This document shows positions 36,035 through 45,641 of a stretch of 64,000 nt of DNA, piece by piece. Location of the stretch: NCBI GenBank assembly GCA_027943745.1, contig AP025763.1, forward strand, positions 3,162,001 to 3,226,000. Direction: 5' to 3'. How positions within the stretch are numbered: position 1 is the first letter of the stretch; the number at the start of each line of letters is the position of its first letter. The stretch is from Neptuniibacter victor. GTDB lineage: Bacteria; Pseudomonadota; Gammaproteobacteria; Pseudomonadales; Balneatricaceae. A program made the position numbers and the translations under genes. The notes below the pieces were generated by a model. It was not told the origin of the DNA. It did not search any database and saw only the letters and a list, made by a program, of their open reading frames with translations.

Positions 36035-37465
36035 TCACGCACGCCCATACAGATCTTCAAATCTTACAATATCATCTTCTCCAAGATAATCACCCGATTG
36101 GACTTCAATCATTACCAACTCTTCATCTTGTAAATTACTCAAAGAGTGGATCTCGCCAAGCGGGATATACGTAGATTCATTTTTAGAAATAACATACTGT
36201 TGATCACCTCGCTGGATAGTCGCCTCTCCTTTTACAACCACCCAATGCTCGGCTCGATGCTCATGCTTTTGTAGCGAAAGCTTAGCACCCGCATTAACGG
36301 TTATCTGTTTTACTTGAAAACCTTCTCCCTGACCGATCAGATCGTATTTACCCCAAGGTCTATACACCTCACGATGCTTGATATATTCATCACGGTTAGC
36401 CGATTTAAGTTGATCCACAATACCTTTAACGTTTTGCACTTGATCTTTGTCAGCCACTAATAAGGCATCAGGTATATCCACGATAACCAACCCATCAACA
36501 CCAACTGCAGCTATCAACCGATCTTGAGAAAGAATCATAGAGTTGCGGGTATTACTTAATAAAACATCCCCTTCAACCACATTGGCATTGTGATCCTTTT
36601 CTTTCAGATCCCATAAGGCAGACCAGCTGCCTAAATCACTCCATTCAAGATCTAAAGGAATAACAACAGCTGAAGAATCTGTCTGATTACATAGCGGCTC
36701 CATAATCGCATAATCAATCGAGATATCTGGACACTCTGCAAATGGCTCTTCAGCAATACGAATAAAATCCATATCGCTTGAGGCGTCTTCAAAAGCGGCT
36801 AAACACGATGAGTAAATATCGGGGCAGAACTCTTTCAATAGTTCAAGGTAACGATCAGCTCGGCAAGCGTAGATTCCACTGTTCCAAAGATACTGACCAG
36901 AAGATACATATTCCTCTGCGAGACTTAACTCCGGTTTTTCAACAAACTTTGCAATCTCAAATGCACTCTTATCACAAGCGTTAGCAGGTGCGCCTTTTAC
37001 TTTGATGTAGCCATAGCCCGTTTCAGCACTACGGGGAACCACACCAAAAGCAACAATACTTCCTTGCCTAGCTAGAACTTCAGCCTCAGCAACCTTTTCC
37101 TGAAATAGAGGAATATTATCAACATGATGATCAGAGGGAAGTACCAATAAAACTTCGTCAGGCTTACCATTTTTTAAAGCTGAAAGAGCCGCTAACGCGA
37201 TAGCTGGCGCGGTATTTCGACCACAAGGCTCGAGAAGAATCTCTACTTTAGATTGATTTCCACGAAGTTGTTCAGCAACAAGAAAACGGTGATCCTGATT
37301 ACAGATAACATAGATTGAATCGGCAGCACGAAATCGCGAAACGGTGTTTTGCAATAAAGAAAAGGAATCAGCAAGAGAGATAAACTGCTTAGGGTACTGA
37401 GTACGCGATAGCGGCCATAAACGAGAGCCACTACCACCACATAAAATGACAGGTAACATTATCAA
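36035..37465 (-). CDS. manC: Mannose-1-phosphate guanylyltransferase / mannose-6-phosphate isomerase
   Basis: Bifunctional type II enzyme making GDP-mannose. The 476 aa have an N-terminal nucleotidyltransferase domain (VILCGGSGSRLWPLSRTQYPKQF at 6-28, FVEKP near 190) and a C-terminal cupin isomerase domain (EVYRPWGKYDLI, HEHRAEHWVVVKGEA, STYIPLGEIHSLSN). The partner phosphomannomutase (manB/algC) is not in this window. Also named cpsB, algA or xanB in other species. Confidence 0.94.
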   Translation of the reverse strand: MIMLPVILCGGSGSRLWPLSRTQYPKQFISLADSFSLLQNTVSRFRAADSIYVICNQDHRFLVAEQLRGNQSKVEILLEPCGRNTAPAIALAALSALKNGKPDEVLLVLPSDHHVDNIPLFQEKVAEAEVLARQGSIVAFGVVPRSAETGYGYIKVKGAPANACDKSAFEIAKFVEKPELSLAEEYVSSGQYLWNSGIYACRADRYLELLKEFCPDIYSSCLAAFEDASSDMDFIRIAEEPFAECPDISIDYAIMEPLCNQTDSSAVVIPLDLEWSDLGSWSALWDLKEKDHNANVVEGDVLLSNTRNSMILSQDRLIAAVGVDGLVIVDIPDALLVADKDQVQNVKGIVDQLKSANRDEYIKHREVYRPWGKYDLIGQGEGFQVKQITVNAGAKLSLQKHEHRAEHWVVVKGEATIQRGDQQYVISKNESTYIPLGEIHSLSNLQDEELVMIEVQSGDYLGEDDIVRFEDLYGRA

Positions 37466-37647
37466 TACTGACCATTCAGACCTTAAGTGAGTTTAGCTTA
37501 TACACTAAAGAAATAAGAATACTTCATTTCAACAAACTACTCACCATCCAGATCAAAGAGCTTCGCATAAACACGCAGCAACGTAGACTAGAGACTTAAA
37601 TAATCAGACCTCTTATTTACTTATGAAAGAGGCTGCCGAAAAAACTT

Positions 37648-38988
37648 TTATAATAACCCTGAACTACGACCACGGCCTATGCCGTAGTATTCAATACCGT
37701 GCCGCTCCACCACATTTGGATCATATAGATTACGACCATCGAAGATGACAGGCATGTTGAGGGTCTCTTTGATCTCAATAAAATCCGGTGCCCAGAACAC
37801 TTTCCACTCGGTACAAATTACCAAAACTTCAGCTCCACGAAGCGCACTTTCTTTCGTGCCCACTAATTCCAGATCAGAACGATTACCATAAATCCTTTGC
37901 GCCTCTTCCATTGCCTCAGGGTCATACGCACGTACGTTTACTCCGCTATTCCACAACGCTTCCATCAGCACACGACTTGTCGCTTCGCGCATATCATCCG
38001 TTTTAGGCTTAAAAGATAGCCCCCAAAGCGCAACCGTTTTACCTGCTAGATCTCCAGCAAAGTAGGTATTAATCCGATTAAACAAAACGTTCTTTTGTCT
38101 TATGTTTACCGATTCAACAGACTTTAGAAGTTGAGCATCGTAATCAATCTCCTCCGCAGTACTTATCAACGCTTTAACATCTTTAGGAAAACAGGAACCG
38201 CCATAACCACAGCCTGCATAGATAAAGTGGTAACCGATCCTCTCATCCGAACCAATACCACGGCGCACATTCTCTATATCTGCCCCCAAGCTCTCTGCAA
38301 TACGTGATATTTCATTCATGAAACTAATTTTTGTAGCCAGCATACAGTTAGCTGCATACTTGGTGAGCTCAGCACTACGCACATCCATAAAGATCATTCG
38401 ATCGTGATTTCGATTGCATGGTGCATATAGTTCACGCATCTGCTGCTTAACATAATCGCTTTCCGTCCCAATTATAATCCGATCAGGACGCATGCAATCA
38501 CTGACAGCCGCACCCTCCTTTAAAAACTCAGGATTAGAAACAACATAGTGATTTAAAGATTCGCCTCGCGCTTGAAGTACTGCAGCGACTTTAGCTGATA
38601 CTTTATCCGCCGTACCCACTGGCACTGTGGATTTATCGACAATAATTTTAGAAGAGGTCATGTGCTTAGCTATAGTATCCGCCACCGCAAGAACGTATTG
38701 CAGATCGGCAGAACCATCTTCATCTGGAGGTGTTCCCACCGCAATAAACTGAAGCTCGGCATGCTCGACACCTCGAGCCTGATCAGTAGTAAACACCAGT
38801 CGTCCTTGGGTATAGTTATTCTCAACAATCGAGGATAAACCCGGCTCGTAGATTGGAATTATTCCATTTTTTAAATTTTCAACTTTCTGCTCATCTATAT
38901 CGACACAGACAACATCATGTCCAAATTCGGCGAGCACAGCCGCCTGAACTAAGCCCACATAACCTACGCCAAACACTGTAACTTTCAT
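37648..38988 (-). CDS. ugd: UDP-glucose 6-dehydrogenase
   Basis: Oxidises UDP-glucose to UDP-glucuronate with NAD. The 446 aa have the Rossmann loop [17 protein letters not shown], the catalytic helix [19 protein letters not shown], and GGSCFPKD with the nucleophile Cys266. All catalytic residues are in place, in contrast to the paralogue at 29632-30900. It is upstream of manC and galE; the 182-bp gap to manC has no clear terminator. Confidence 0.96.
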   Translation of the reverse strand: MKVTVFGVGYVGLVQAAVLAEFGHDVVCVDIDEQKVENLKNGIIPIYEPGLSSIVENNYTQGRLVFTTDQARGVEHAELQFIAVGTPPDEDGSADLQYVLAVADTIAKHMTSSKIIVDKSTVPVGTADKVSAKVAAVLQARGESLNHYVVSNPEFLKEGAAVSDCMRPDRIIIGTESDYVKQQMRELYAPCNRNHDRMIFMDVRSAELTKYAANCMLATKISFMNEISRIAESLGADIENVRRGIGSDERIGYHFIYAGCGYGGSCFPKDVKALISTAEEIDYDAQLLKSVESVNIRQKNVLFNRINTYFAGDLAGKTVALWGLSFKPKTDDMREATSRVLMEALWNSGVNVRAYDPEAMEEAQRIYGNRSDLELVGTKESALRGAEVLVICTEWKVFWAPDFIEIKETLNMPVIFDGRNLYDPNVVERHGIEYYGIGRGRSSGLL

Positions 38989-39129
38989 TTACGAATCTTC
39001 CACCAAATAACTGCGTACCTAGGTAACAGGTTCGCTTAAATTCTATTTGGTATTTATACGACGAGAAGATGAACGCTATATTTCTGGTATGTGTCTATTA
39101 AATGACGGAGCCATTTAAATAGAAAATAC

Positions 39130-39414
39130 ATCGCGGCCAGAGGCCCCTCCCACAAGTGCCCCCACAAAAAAAGAATGCATACCCTCCTAAAAGAAAGAGA
39201 AGATAGATTATTCCCTGAAGGAGGCGTAACCCGCGGCGAATGTTTGATTGGTGGTGGTTTTGTAGGAGGCGTGACCCGCGACGAGGTTTAATTGGTGGTG
39301 TTTTTTGTAGGAGGCGCGACCCGCGGCGAGGTTTAATTGGTGGTGTTTTTTGTAGGAGGCGCGACCCGCGGCGATGGTTTGAAAAAAGAATCGCGCCGGG
39401 TCGGCTCTCCCACA
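39130..39414. repeat. REP cluster with four direct REPs at a 45-bp period
   Basis: It starts with an inverted REP (39130-39154). Forward REPs with hairpin class CGCGACCCGCGGCG then start at 39216, 39261, 39306 and 39351, exactly 45 bp apart, separated by the same spacer (GTTTAATTGGTGGTG plus T run). An inverted REP of the CCGACC class closes the set at 39390-39414. This is a head-to-tail arrangement, unlike the inverted pairs elsewhere in the window. Confidence 0.92.
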
Positions 39415-39447
39415 AAGAAGGCCCCTCCTACAAGATATTTCAGGCAT

Positions 39448-39483
39448 AAAAAAACGGCGACTTCCTGCACAGAATCGCCGTTT
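39448..39483 (-). terminator. Distal terminator of aceF
   Basis: Minus strand AACGGCGATTC, loop TGTGCAG, GAAGTCGCCGTT with a bulged G, then seven T residues. It is the strongest terminator in the region and lies 160 bp beyond the aceF stop. Confidence 0.88.
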
Positions 39484-39500
39484 CGGTATCTACCCCCTTG

Positions 39501-39525
39501 AAAAAAGATCGCCTCCGAGGAGGCG
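39501..39525 (-). terminator. Proximal terminator of aceF
   Basis: Minus strand CGCCTCC-TC-GGAGGCG, then ATCTTTTTT. With the distal hairpin it forms a tandem pair of terminators. Confidence 0.8.
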
Positions 39526-39556
39526 TTGAGCCAAGGGATTGGTAAATTTTTACAAC

Positions 39557-39575
39557 CATGGGCTTGAAGCCCATG
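39557..39575. repeat. CATGGGCTT palindrome
   Basis: CATGGGCTT-G-AAGCCCATG: 9-bp perfect arms around one base, lying between the aceF-proximal REPs and the terminators. It differs in sequence from the REP hairpins, and its role is unknown. Confidence 0.6.
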
Positions 39576-39579
39576 ATTT

Positions 39580-39635
39580 ATCGCGGCGGGTCGCCGCTCC
39601 AACATTGAATGTAGGAGATGCGACCTCGCGGCGAT
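39580..39635. repeat. Diverged inverted REP pair next to the aceF stop
   Basis: Inverted ATCGCGGCGGGTCGCCGCTC (39580-39604, with a CCAACA head) and forward TGTAGGAGATGCGACCTCGC (39610-39635) face each other with almost no spacer, 8 bp from the aceF stop codon. The hairpins differ by several bases from the other classes but keep the GTAGGAG head. Confidence 0.8.
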
Positions 39636-39642
39636 TTATTAT

Positions 39643-41583
39643 TTAAAGCACTAAGCGTCGGATATCACTTAACAAGCTATTTAGGTAAGTAAGGAATTTA
39701 CCCGCATCACCGCCATTGATCGCACGATGATCGTAAGATAAGCACAATGGCAACATCTTACGTGGTTCAAACTCTTTACCGTTCCAGCGAGGCTCAATAT
39801 CAGCTTTAGAAACACCAAGGATCGCCACTTCAGGGGCGTTCACGATTGGTGTAAAGCCAGTACCACCGATGCCACCTAAGCTTGAGATAGTAAAGCATGC
39901 ACCCTGCATCTCTGCTGGTTTCAGCTTACGATCTTTTGCTTTTCCTGCTAACTCGATTGCTTCGTTCGATAGTTCGTAGATGCTCTTCTTATCTGCATCT
40001 TTAATCACTGGAACCATCAAGCCATTTGGCGTATCAACAGCCATACCGATGTTCACATACTTTTTATAAACAATATGTTCGCCATCTGCATGTAACGATG
40101 CGTTGAACTTAGGATGCGCCTTCAATGCGATAGCAATTGCTTTCAGCATAAATGGCAGCGGTGTTAGGCGTACACCCGACTTCGCCGCTTCATCCTTCAT
40201 CTCTTTACGGAACGCTTCTAGATCTGTGATATCCGCTTTATCAAACTGAGTCACATGTGGGATGTTCAACCAGCAGCGGCTCATGTTGTCGCGAGTAATT
40301 TTTGCAATTTTGCTCAATTTCTCGACTTCAACTTCACCAAACTTACTGAAATCTACTTCTGGAATCGCTGGGATGCCAGATCCACCGGTTACCGTACCGG
40401 CTTTAGGTTTTTCGGCTAGCTGCTTAAGCGCACCTTTTACGTATGCTTGAACATCTTCTTTAACAATACGACCGCGACGACCTGTACCCGTGACTAAAGA
40501 AAGATCCACACCAAACTCACGCGCAACAGCACGAACGGCTGGACCTGCATGAACGGTACGATTCTTTTTCTCTAGCGCTGCTTTATCAACACCTGCAGCA
40601 GGTGCGGGTGCTGCTTTCGCTGGCGCAGCGGCAGCAGGTGCCGGCGCTGAAGGAGCGGATGCCGGAGCAGCAACTGGCGCTGCGCCCCCTGCAACTTCAA
40701 GCTCCATTAGTAGGTCGCCTTCGTTTACTGCATCGCCTTCTTTGATCTTAATAGAAACAACCACACCACCTTTCGGGGCAGGCACTTCCATAGACGCTTT
40801 GTCAGTTTCCAAGACAATAATGCTATCGCCTTCGGCAACGGTATCTCCGTCTTTAACCAGTACCTCAACAACATCAACGTCGGTCGCACCAGAAAGATCA
40901 GGGATCAGTACACTCTCTTTACCACCAGCAACCGGCGCTTCTGGTGCAGGCGCGGCTACAGGAGCAGATTCCGCTGCTGGCGCAGCTTCGACAACCGCAA
41001 CAGCACCGCCAACTTGAAGATCTAATAACAGATCACCTTCGTTAACCTGGTCGTCTACTTTAATCTTCATGGAAACCACTACACCTGATTTAGGTGCAGG
41101 CACTTCCATCGATGCTTTATCTGTTTCTAAGACGATTAAGCTATCACCCTCTTCAACGCTATCACCGTCTTTTACCAAGACTTCGATAACATCAACATCT
41201 GCCGCACCGGACAGATCAGGAATTAACACCGCTTCTACCGCTGATGCAGCGGCTGGCGCAGGAGCTGCAACGGGAGCCGCTGGAGCAGATTCTGCAACTG
41301 AAGCAACAGGCGCAGCTTCGGCTGGCGCACTTTCGCCAGCTGCCGCACCAGTATCCAGATCAATAAGGACATCGCCCTCATTAACTACATCGTCTACATT
41401 AATTTTGACCGCAACGACTACACCTGAATGGGTAGACGGTACTTCCATTGACGCTTTGTCTGTTTCCAGAACAATCAAGCTATCGCCTTCGCTAATAGAG
41501 TCACCAGCATTCACTAGCACTTCTACTACATCAACATCGGATGAGCCTGATAAGTCAGGAACTGTAATTGTGATAATACTCAC
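39643..41583 (-). CDS. aceF: Pyruvate dehydrogenase E2, dihydrolipoamide acetyltransferase (three lipoyl domains)
   Basis: Core of the pyruvate dehydrogenase complex, moving the acetyl group to CoA. The 646 aa hold three lipoyl domains with lipoylated Lys at about 43, 156 and 262 (each in ETDKASMEVP), joined by Ala/Pro-rich linkers. The E1/E3-binding domain is at about 345-383 (HAGPAVRAVAREFGVDL) and the catalytic domain from about 410, with the active-site His in SYDHRAINGGD near 619. The usual lpd (E3) does not follow; two terminators and REPs do. Confidence 0.97.
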   Translation of the reverse strand: MSIITITVPDLSGSSDVDVVEVLVNAGDSISEGDSLIVLETDKASMEVPSTHSGVVVAVKINVDDVVNEGDVLIDLDTGAAAGESAPAEAAPVASVAESAPAAPVAAPAPAAASAVEAVLIPDLSGAADVDVIEVLVKDGDSVEEGDSLIVLETDKASMEVPAPKSGVVVSMKIKVDDQVNEGDLLLDLQVGGAVAVVEAAPAAESAPVAAPAPEAPVAGGKESVLIPDLSGATDVDVVEVLVKDGDTVAEGDSIIVLETDKASMEVPAPKGGVVVSIKIKEGDAVNEGDLLMELEVAGGAAPVAAPASAPSAPAPAAAAPAKAAPAPAAGVDKAALEKKNRTVHAGPAVRAVAREFGVDLSLVTGTGRRGRIVKEDVQAYVKGALKQLAEKPKAGTVTGGSGIPAIPEVDFSKFGEVEVEKLSKIAKITRDNMSRCWLNIPHVTQFDKADITDLEAFRKEMKDEAAKSGVRLTPLPFMLKAIAIALKAHPKFNASLHADGEHIVYKKYVNIGMAVDTPNGLMVPVIKDADKKSIYELSNEAIELAGKAKDRKLKPAEMQGACFTISSLGGIGGTGFTPIVNAPEVAILGVSKADIEPRWNGKEFEPRKMLPLCLSYDHRAINGGDAGKFLTYLNSLLSDIRRLVL

Positions 41584-41626
41584 TATAAATCCTCCAGTTC
41601 TAAGCCGTTAAGAAGTTCAACGCAGA

Positions 41627-44284
41627 CTAAACAGTCCACGGAGCCGGTTTAGCCGGGTTAATGTTGAACTTCTGCATGGCTTTAGCGACTTCAGCGCCTT
41701 CAACCTTGCCTTCTTCCTGTAGCGCTTTCAGCGCTGCCAGTACTACGTAGTAGCGATTTACTTCAAAGAACTCACGCAGTTTAGTACGCGTATCTGAACG
41801 ACCGTAACCGTCAGTACCTAGTACTTTAAAGTTGCCTGGAATAAATTCACGTAGCTGATCTGCATAAGAACGCATGTAGTCAGTTGACGCGATAACCGGC
41901 ATAGAACCACGGCTCTCGATACACTCTGTTACGTAAGCTTTCTTAGGCTCAGCTTCTGGATTAAGCATATTTTCACGCGCCACCGTCAGTGCTTCACGGC
42001 GTAGCTCGTTGATAGATGTTGTGCTCCAGATATCCGATTCAATACCGTAATCATCACGTAAAATTTCAGCAGCAGCTTCCACTTCACGTAAGATCGTGCC
42101 ACAACCCATCAACTGAACTTTCTTCTCAGCATCTTTACCTTCCTTAAGAAGATACATACCTTTAATGATGCCTTCTTCAGCACCTTGCGGCATAGCTGGG
42201 TGGTGGTAGTTTTCATTCATTGTGGTGATGTAATAGAAGCGATTTTCCTGCTCCTGATACATACGGCGCATACCATCCTGAACAATTACGGCTAACTCAT
42301 AACCATAAGTCGGATCGTAAGATACGCAGTTAGGAATCATCTGAGCCATAAGATGGCTATGACCATCCTGATGCTGCAGACCTTCACCGTTCAATGTTGT
42401 ACGACCAGACGTAGCACCAATTAGGAAACCACGAGCCTGCATATCACCAGCAGCCCACGCCAAATCCATGATGCGTTGGAAGCCAAACATTGAGTAATAG
42501 ATATAGAACGGCACCATGGTGCAGTTGTTGTTTGCATAAGAGGTAGCCGCAGCCATCCACGCAGACATCGCACCCGCTTCGTTGATACCTTCTTCAAGAA
42601 TCTGACCTGTTTTAGATTCTTTGTAGAACATGATCTGGTCAGAGTCATGCGGTACATAACGCTGGCCAGCGGATGTGTAGATACCTAGCTGACGGAACAT
42701 ACCTTCCATACCGAAAGTACGTGCTTCATCAGGAACGATTGGTACAACGCGCTCCCCCATGTTCTTATCTTTAACGATCGTGCTCATCACACGGTTAAGA
42801 ACCATCTGGGTAGAAGAGGCACGCTTGCCACTATCTTTAAGCTGACCATCAAAGTCTGATAGTGGTGGTGTTTCAAGCTTTTCAAATTCGGTACGACGTA
42901 CTGGGTAGAATCCACCCAAGCTCTTACGACGCTCGAACATGTATTTCATTTCTGGGGAATCAGGAGACGGACGGTAGTACGGCACTTCCTTCAGCTGATC
43001 ATCAGACAATGGGATATTGAAACGATCACGGAAATCTTTCAGGTCATCGATAGCCACTTTCTTCATTGAGTGAGTATCGTTTTTCGCTTCGCCTGATTTA
43101 CCTGTACCGTAACCTTTAACAGTTTGCGCTAAGATAACCGTTGGCTGACCTTTATGATTTACAGCTTCGTTATATGCTGCAAATACTTTGTATGGGTCAT
43201 GACCACCACGGTTAAGGTTCATGATGTCGTCGTCAGAAAGATCTGCAACTAACTCAAGAAGCTCTGGGTATTTACCAAAGAAATGCTCGCGAGTGTATGC
43301 GCCGCCATTTGCTTTGTAGTTTTGCAACTCGCCATCACAGACTTCGTCCATACGTTTCTGCAGAAGGCCTTTCGTATCTTTTTCGAATAGCGCGTCCCAA
43401 TGACGACCCCAAAGACACTTAATAACATTCCAGCCTGCGCCACGGAAAATACCTTCCAACTCTTGAACGATCTTACCGTTGCCACGAACAGGGCCATCTA
43501 AGCGCTGTAGGTTACAGTTAACAACAAAGATAAGGTTCTCAAGTTGCTCACGACCCGCAAGAGAGATTGCACCTAGCGATTCTGGCTCATCACACTCGCC
43601 ATCACCCAAGAACGCCCACACTTTACGATCACCACGATCGATCAGGTCACGCGCAGAAAGATAACGCATAACGTGTGCTTGGTAGATCGCTTGAATTGGG
43701 CCAAGACCCATAGATACCGTTGGGAACTGCCAGAAATCAGGCATCAACCAAGGGTGCGGGTAAGAAGAAAGACCGCCGCCATCAACTTCACGACGATAGT
43801 TATCCATCTGATCTTCAGATAAACGACCTTCTAGATATGCACGCGAATAGATACCCGGTGAAATATGACCCTGGAAGAAGATCATGTCAGATTCCTGACC
43901 TTCATTACCACGGAAAAAATAGTTAAAACCGATATCGTAAAGCGTTGCAGAAGAAGAGAAAGATGAGATATGACCACCTAGGCCATCATCATTATCGTTT
44001 GCACGCATAACCATTGCCATTGCGTTCCAACGAATAAATGAACGAATGCGGCGCTCCATGAACAGGTCGCCCGGCATGCGTGATTCATCTTTAACAGAAA
44101 TTGTATTGCGATAAGGTGTCGTGAGCACAGATGCAGAATCTACACCCATGTCATTCGCTTTTTCACCTAGCTTGCGTAGTATAAATTTTGCACGATCGTC
44201 ACCATCATTTTTGGCAACCGACTCAAGCGCTTCCAACCATTCTTGTGTTTCAATTGGATCAACGTCATCAATAATGTCTTGCAC
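41627..44284 (-). CDS. aceE: Pyruvate dehydrogenase E1 (homodimeric)
   Basis: Thiamine-diphosphate-dependent decarboxylase of the PDH complex. At 885 aa it matches the E. coli-type single-chain E1. Visible signatures are the TPP motif GDGECDEPE with the downstream NCNLQRLDGPVRGNGKI, FLIGATSGRTTLNGEGLQHQDGHS, and YHHPAMPQGAEEGI. The start is GTG (product begins MQDIIDDVDP) with a strong GGAGAGG eight bases upstream. A promoter with an overlapping palindrome precedes it. Confidence 0.98.
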   Translation of the reverse strand: MQDIIDDVDPIETQEWLEALESVAKNDGDDRAKFILRKLGEKANDMGVDSASVLTTPYRNTISVKDESRMPGDLFMERRIRSFIRWNAMAMVMRANDNDDGLGGHISSFSSSATLYDIGFNYFFRGNEGQESDMIFFQGHISPGIYSRAYLEGRLSEDQMDNYRREVDGGGLSSYPHPWLMPDFWQFPTVSMGLGPIQAIYQAHVMRYLSARDLIDRGDRKVWAFLGDGECDEPESLGAISLAGREQLENLIFVVNCNLQRLDGPVRGNGKIVQELEGIFRGAGWNVIKCLWGRHWDALFEKDTKGLLQKRMDEVCDGELQNYKANGGAYTREHFFGKYPELLELVADLSDDDIMNLNRGGHDPYKVFAAYNEAVNHKGQPTVILAQTVKGYGTGKSGEAKNDTHSMKKVAIDDLKDFRDRFNIPLSDDQLKEVPYYRPSPDSPEMKYMFERRKSLGGFYPVRRTEFEKLETPPLSDFDGQLKDSGKRASSTQMVLNRVMSTIVKDKNMGERVVPIVPDEARTFGMEGMFRQLGIYTSAGQRYVPHDSDQIMFYKESKTGQILEEGINEAGAMSAWMAAATSYANNNCTMVPFYIYYSMFGFQRIMDLAWAAGDMQARGFLIGATSGRTTLNGEGLQHQDGHSHLMAQMIPNCVSYDPTYGYELAVIVQDGMRRMYQEQENRFYYITTMNENYHHPAMPQGAEEGIIKGMYLLKEGKDAEKKVQLMGCGTILREVEAAAEILRDDYGIESDIWSTTSINELRREALTVARENMLNPEAEPKKAYVTECIESRGSMPVIASTDYMRSYADQLREFIPGNFKVLGTDGYGRSDTRTKLREFFEVNRYYVVLAALKALQEEGKVEGAEVAKAMQKFNINPAKPAPWTV

Positions 44285-44407
44285 TTTGACCTCTCCACTC
44301 TAAGTTAACGCAGCTATATATTTTTTTGTTATGACTTTTTGCCAGCCGCCCCGCCTACCCTTAAGAGGCACAAAAGAACTACTGAACAAGTCTTATAGTA
44401 ATTATCT

Positions 44408-44443
44408 TGTAGTAATACTACATAATTATGACCAAAGTGTCTA
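44408..44443 (-). promoter_or_regulatory. aceE promoter with overlapping palindrome
   Basis: Minus strand -35 TAGACA (44443-44438), 17-bp spacer, -10 TAGTAT (44420-44415). The -10 lies inside the perfect dyad TGTAGT-ATT-ACTACA (44422-44408), and the spacer has TTTGGTCAT, one half of a PdhR-type site. The arrangement suggests a repressor site on the promoter; which protein binds is unknown. Confidence 0.55.
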
Positions 44444-44516
44444 CAAACCTACAAAAATATAACCTTTAGTAGTAAAAACCCCTACTCAGATCAAATTAAC
44501 TGTAGTTTTAGTACAT

Positions 44517-45284
44517 CTATAAGTCAGAACTAATATTGGCCCGTCGTAAAGCACGCTCTAGACGCGTATTTTCTTTCTCACCTTCTAATAAGGCATCTTC
44601 AACATACGCCAGATGGTGATGAGCCGCCTGCCGTGCTTTTTCCGGGTCCCCTTCGAGAATAGCATCCATTAGCACTTTGTGCTGATCGTGGATCTTTTCG
44701 CGATAATCGGAACGAGGATAAATATTTTTCAAGTTATCCCAGATATGCTCTCGTAATAAATTAAACAGCGCGCGCATCATATGCAGCAGAACCATATTAT
44801 GAGTAGCCGCCGCTATCGCCAGATGAAAATCCACATCGGCGTAAACCTCTTTTTGAATCTCTTTGTTGTCGTGATAGTGCTGTAAGTCTGCATAACACTT
44901 CAATATAGCCTCTTTATCTGCTGGCGTACTTCGAAGCGCAGCATAATAAGCAGCCACCCCCTCCAAAGCATGACGAAACTCTAAAAGATCGTATTGCGCT
45001 TCTGGATGGGCCCTAAACAACTCCAACAACGGATCCGAGAAAGAACCACCCAGATCCTCCGAAACATAAGTACCACCGCCCTGGCGACTAATTAACAAAC
45101 CTTTTGCTGCCAATTTCTGAACCGCTTCACGCAGAGAAGGCCTAGACACCTCAAACTGTTTAGCCAGCTCTCGCTCAGGAGGCAGCTTCTGCCCCGGCTT
45201 TAATGTTCCTTCCAAAATCATGGCTTCCATCTGCTCCATAATGACGTCAGAAATCTTTGGTTGTTTCACCCGGTTGTAACTCAT
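44517..45284 (-). CDS. pdhR: GntR/FadR-family pyruvate-sensing regulator PdhR
   Basis: Winged-helix regulator with an FCD ligand domain. By eye it matches E. coli PdhR: VKQPKISDVI, ILEGTLKPGQKLPPERELAKQFEVSRPSLREAVQKLAAKGLL, RQGGGTYV, SFSDPLLEL, and HALEGVAAYYAALRST. In E. coli PdhR represses pdhR-aceEF-lpd until pyruvate binds. I start at the ATG of MSYNRVKQPK (255 aa); an in-frame GTG at 45293 adds three residues. It lies upstream of aceE on the same strand and is divergent from the TRAP operon. LldR, a close relative, is the main alternative. Confidence 0.9.
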   Translation of the reverse strand: MSYNRVKQPKISDVIMEQMEAMILEGTLKPGQKLPPERELAKQFEVSRPSLREAVQKLAAKGLLISRQGGGTYVSEDLGGSFSDPLLELFRAHPEAQYDLLEFRHALEGVAAYYAALRSTPADKEAILKCYADLQHYHDNKEIQKEVYADVDFHLAIAAATHNMVLLHMMRALFNLLREHIWDNLKNIYPRSDYREKIHDQHKVLMDAILEGDPEKARQAAHHHLAYVEDALLEGEKENTRLERALRRANISSDL

Positions 45285-45302
45285 AACTTCCACTCAAATA
45301 AT

Positions 45303-45317
45303 ATTGGTATGACCAAT
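45303..45317. promoter_or_regulatory. PdhR-type operator before pdhR
   Basis: ATTGGT-ATG-ACCAAT, a perfect dyad with the E. coli PdhR consensus ATTGGTNNNACCAAT. It lies 18 bp upstream of the pdhR ATG and just downstream of the predicted start of transcription, so it would give autorepression. Confidence 0.85.
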
Positions 45318-45331
45318 AAGGATATTAATTT

Positions 45332-45361
45332 AATCTAACACAGCAAAACAAGAGCAAACAA
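45332..45361 (-). promoter_or_regulatory. Candidate pdhR promoter
   Basis: Minus strand -35 TTGTTT (45361-45356), 18-bp spacer, -10 TAGATT (45337-45332). Transcription would start near 45325, about eight bases before the PdhR-type box. Confidence 0.5.
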
Positions 45362-45478
45362 TTTTTTATTTTTTTAACCCATGATTTCGACCTTAATAAT
45401 GCTTATATTCATTAGGCTTAGGTAGTATTAATGAAGAAAACAAAATCTGAACTATAGTAATTAAACTTAAAAAAAATA

Positions 45479-45508
45479 TTGACATACCCTGCTCAAAAAA
45501 AATACAGT
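45479..45508 (+). promoter_or_regulatory. Promoter of the TRAP-dehydrogenase operon
   Basis: Consensus -35 TTGACA (45479-45484), 18-bp spacer, -10 TACAGT (45503-45508); start of transcription near 45515. A leader of about 125 nt follows. Confidence 0.7.
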
Positions 45509-45526
45509 AGGAAGTCTCTTGTGGTA

Positions 45527-45543
45527 AATTGGTAATACCAATT
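45527..45543. promoter_or_regulatory. Perfect PdhR-type operator before the TRAP operon
   Basis: AATTGGT-AAT-ACCAATT, a 17-bp perfect dyad identical to the extended PdhR consensus, at about +12 to +28 of the predicted TRAP promoter. It has the same geometry as the site before pdhR, so the adjacent regulator very likely controls both directions. Confidence 0.87.
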
Positions 45544-45641
45544 GAGATTGATGCGGTGCAGCATGGGTTTTACAGGTCTTAATTCCCTCACTTGCCTGCG
45601 ACAAATTCTAAATATAAAAACGAATCTCTAGAGGATGTGAC

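Noticed and set aside
40742-41611. Long plus-strand open frames opposite aceF
   Set aside because: They arise from the repeated lipoyl domains and Ala/Pro-rich linkers on the coding strand; Ser/Thr/Ala-rich with no recognisable domain.
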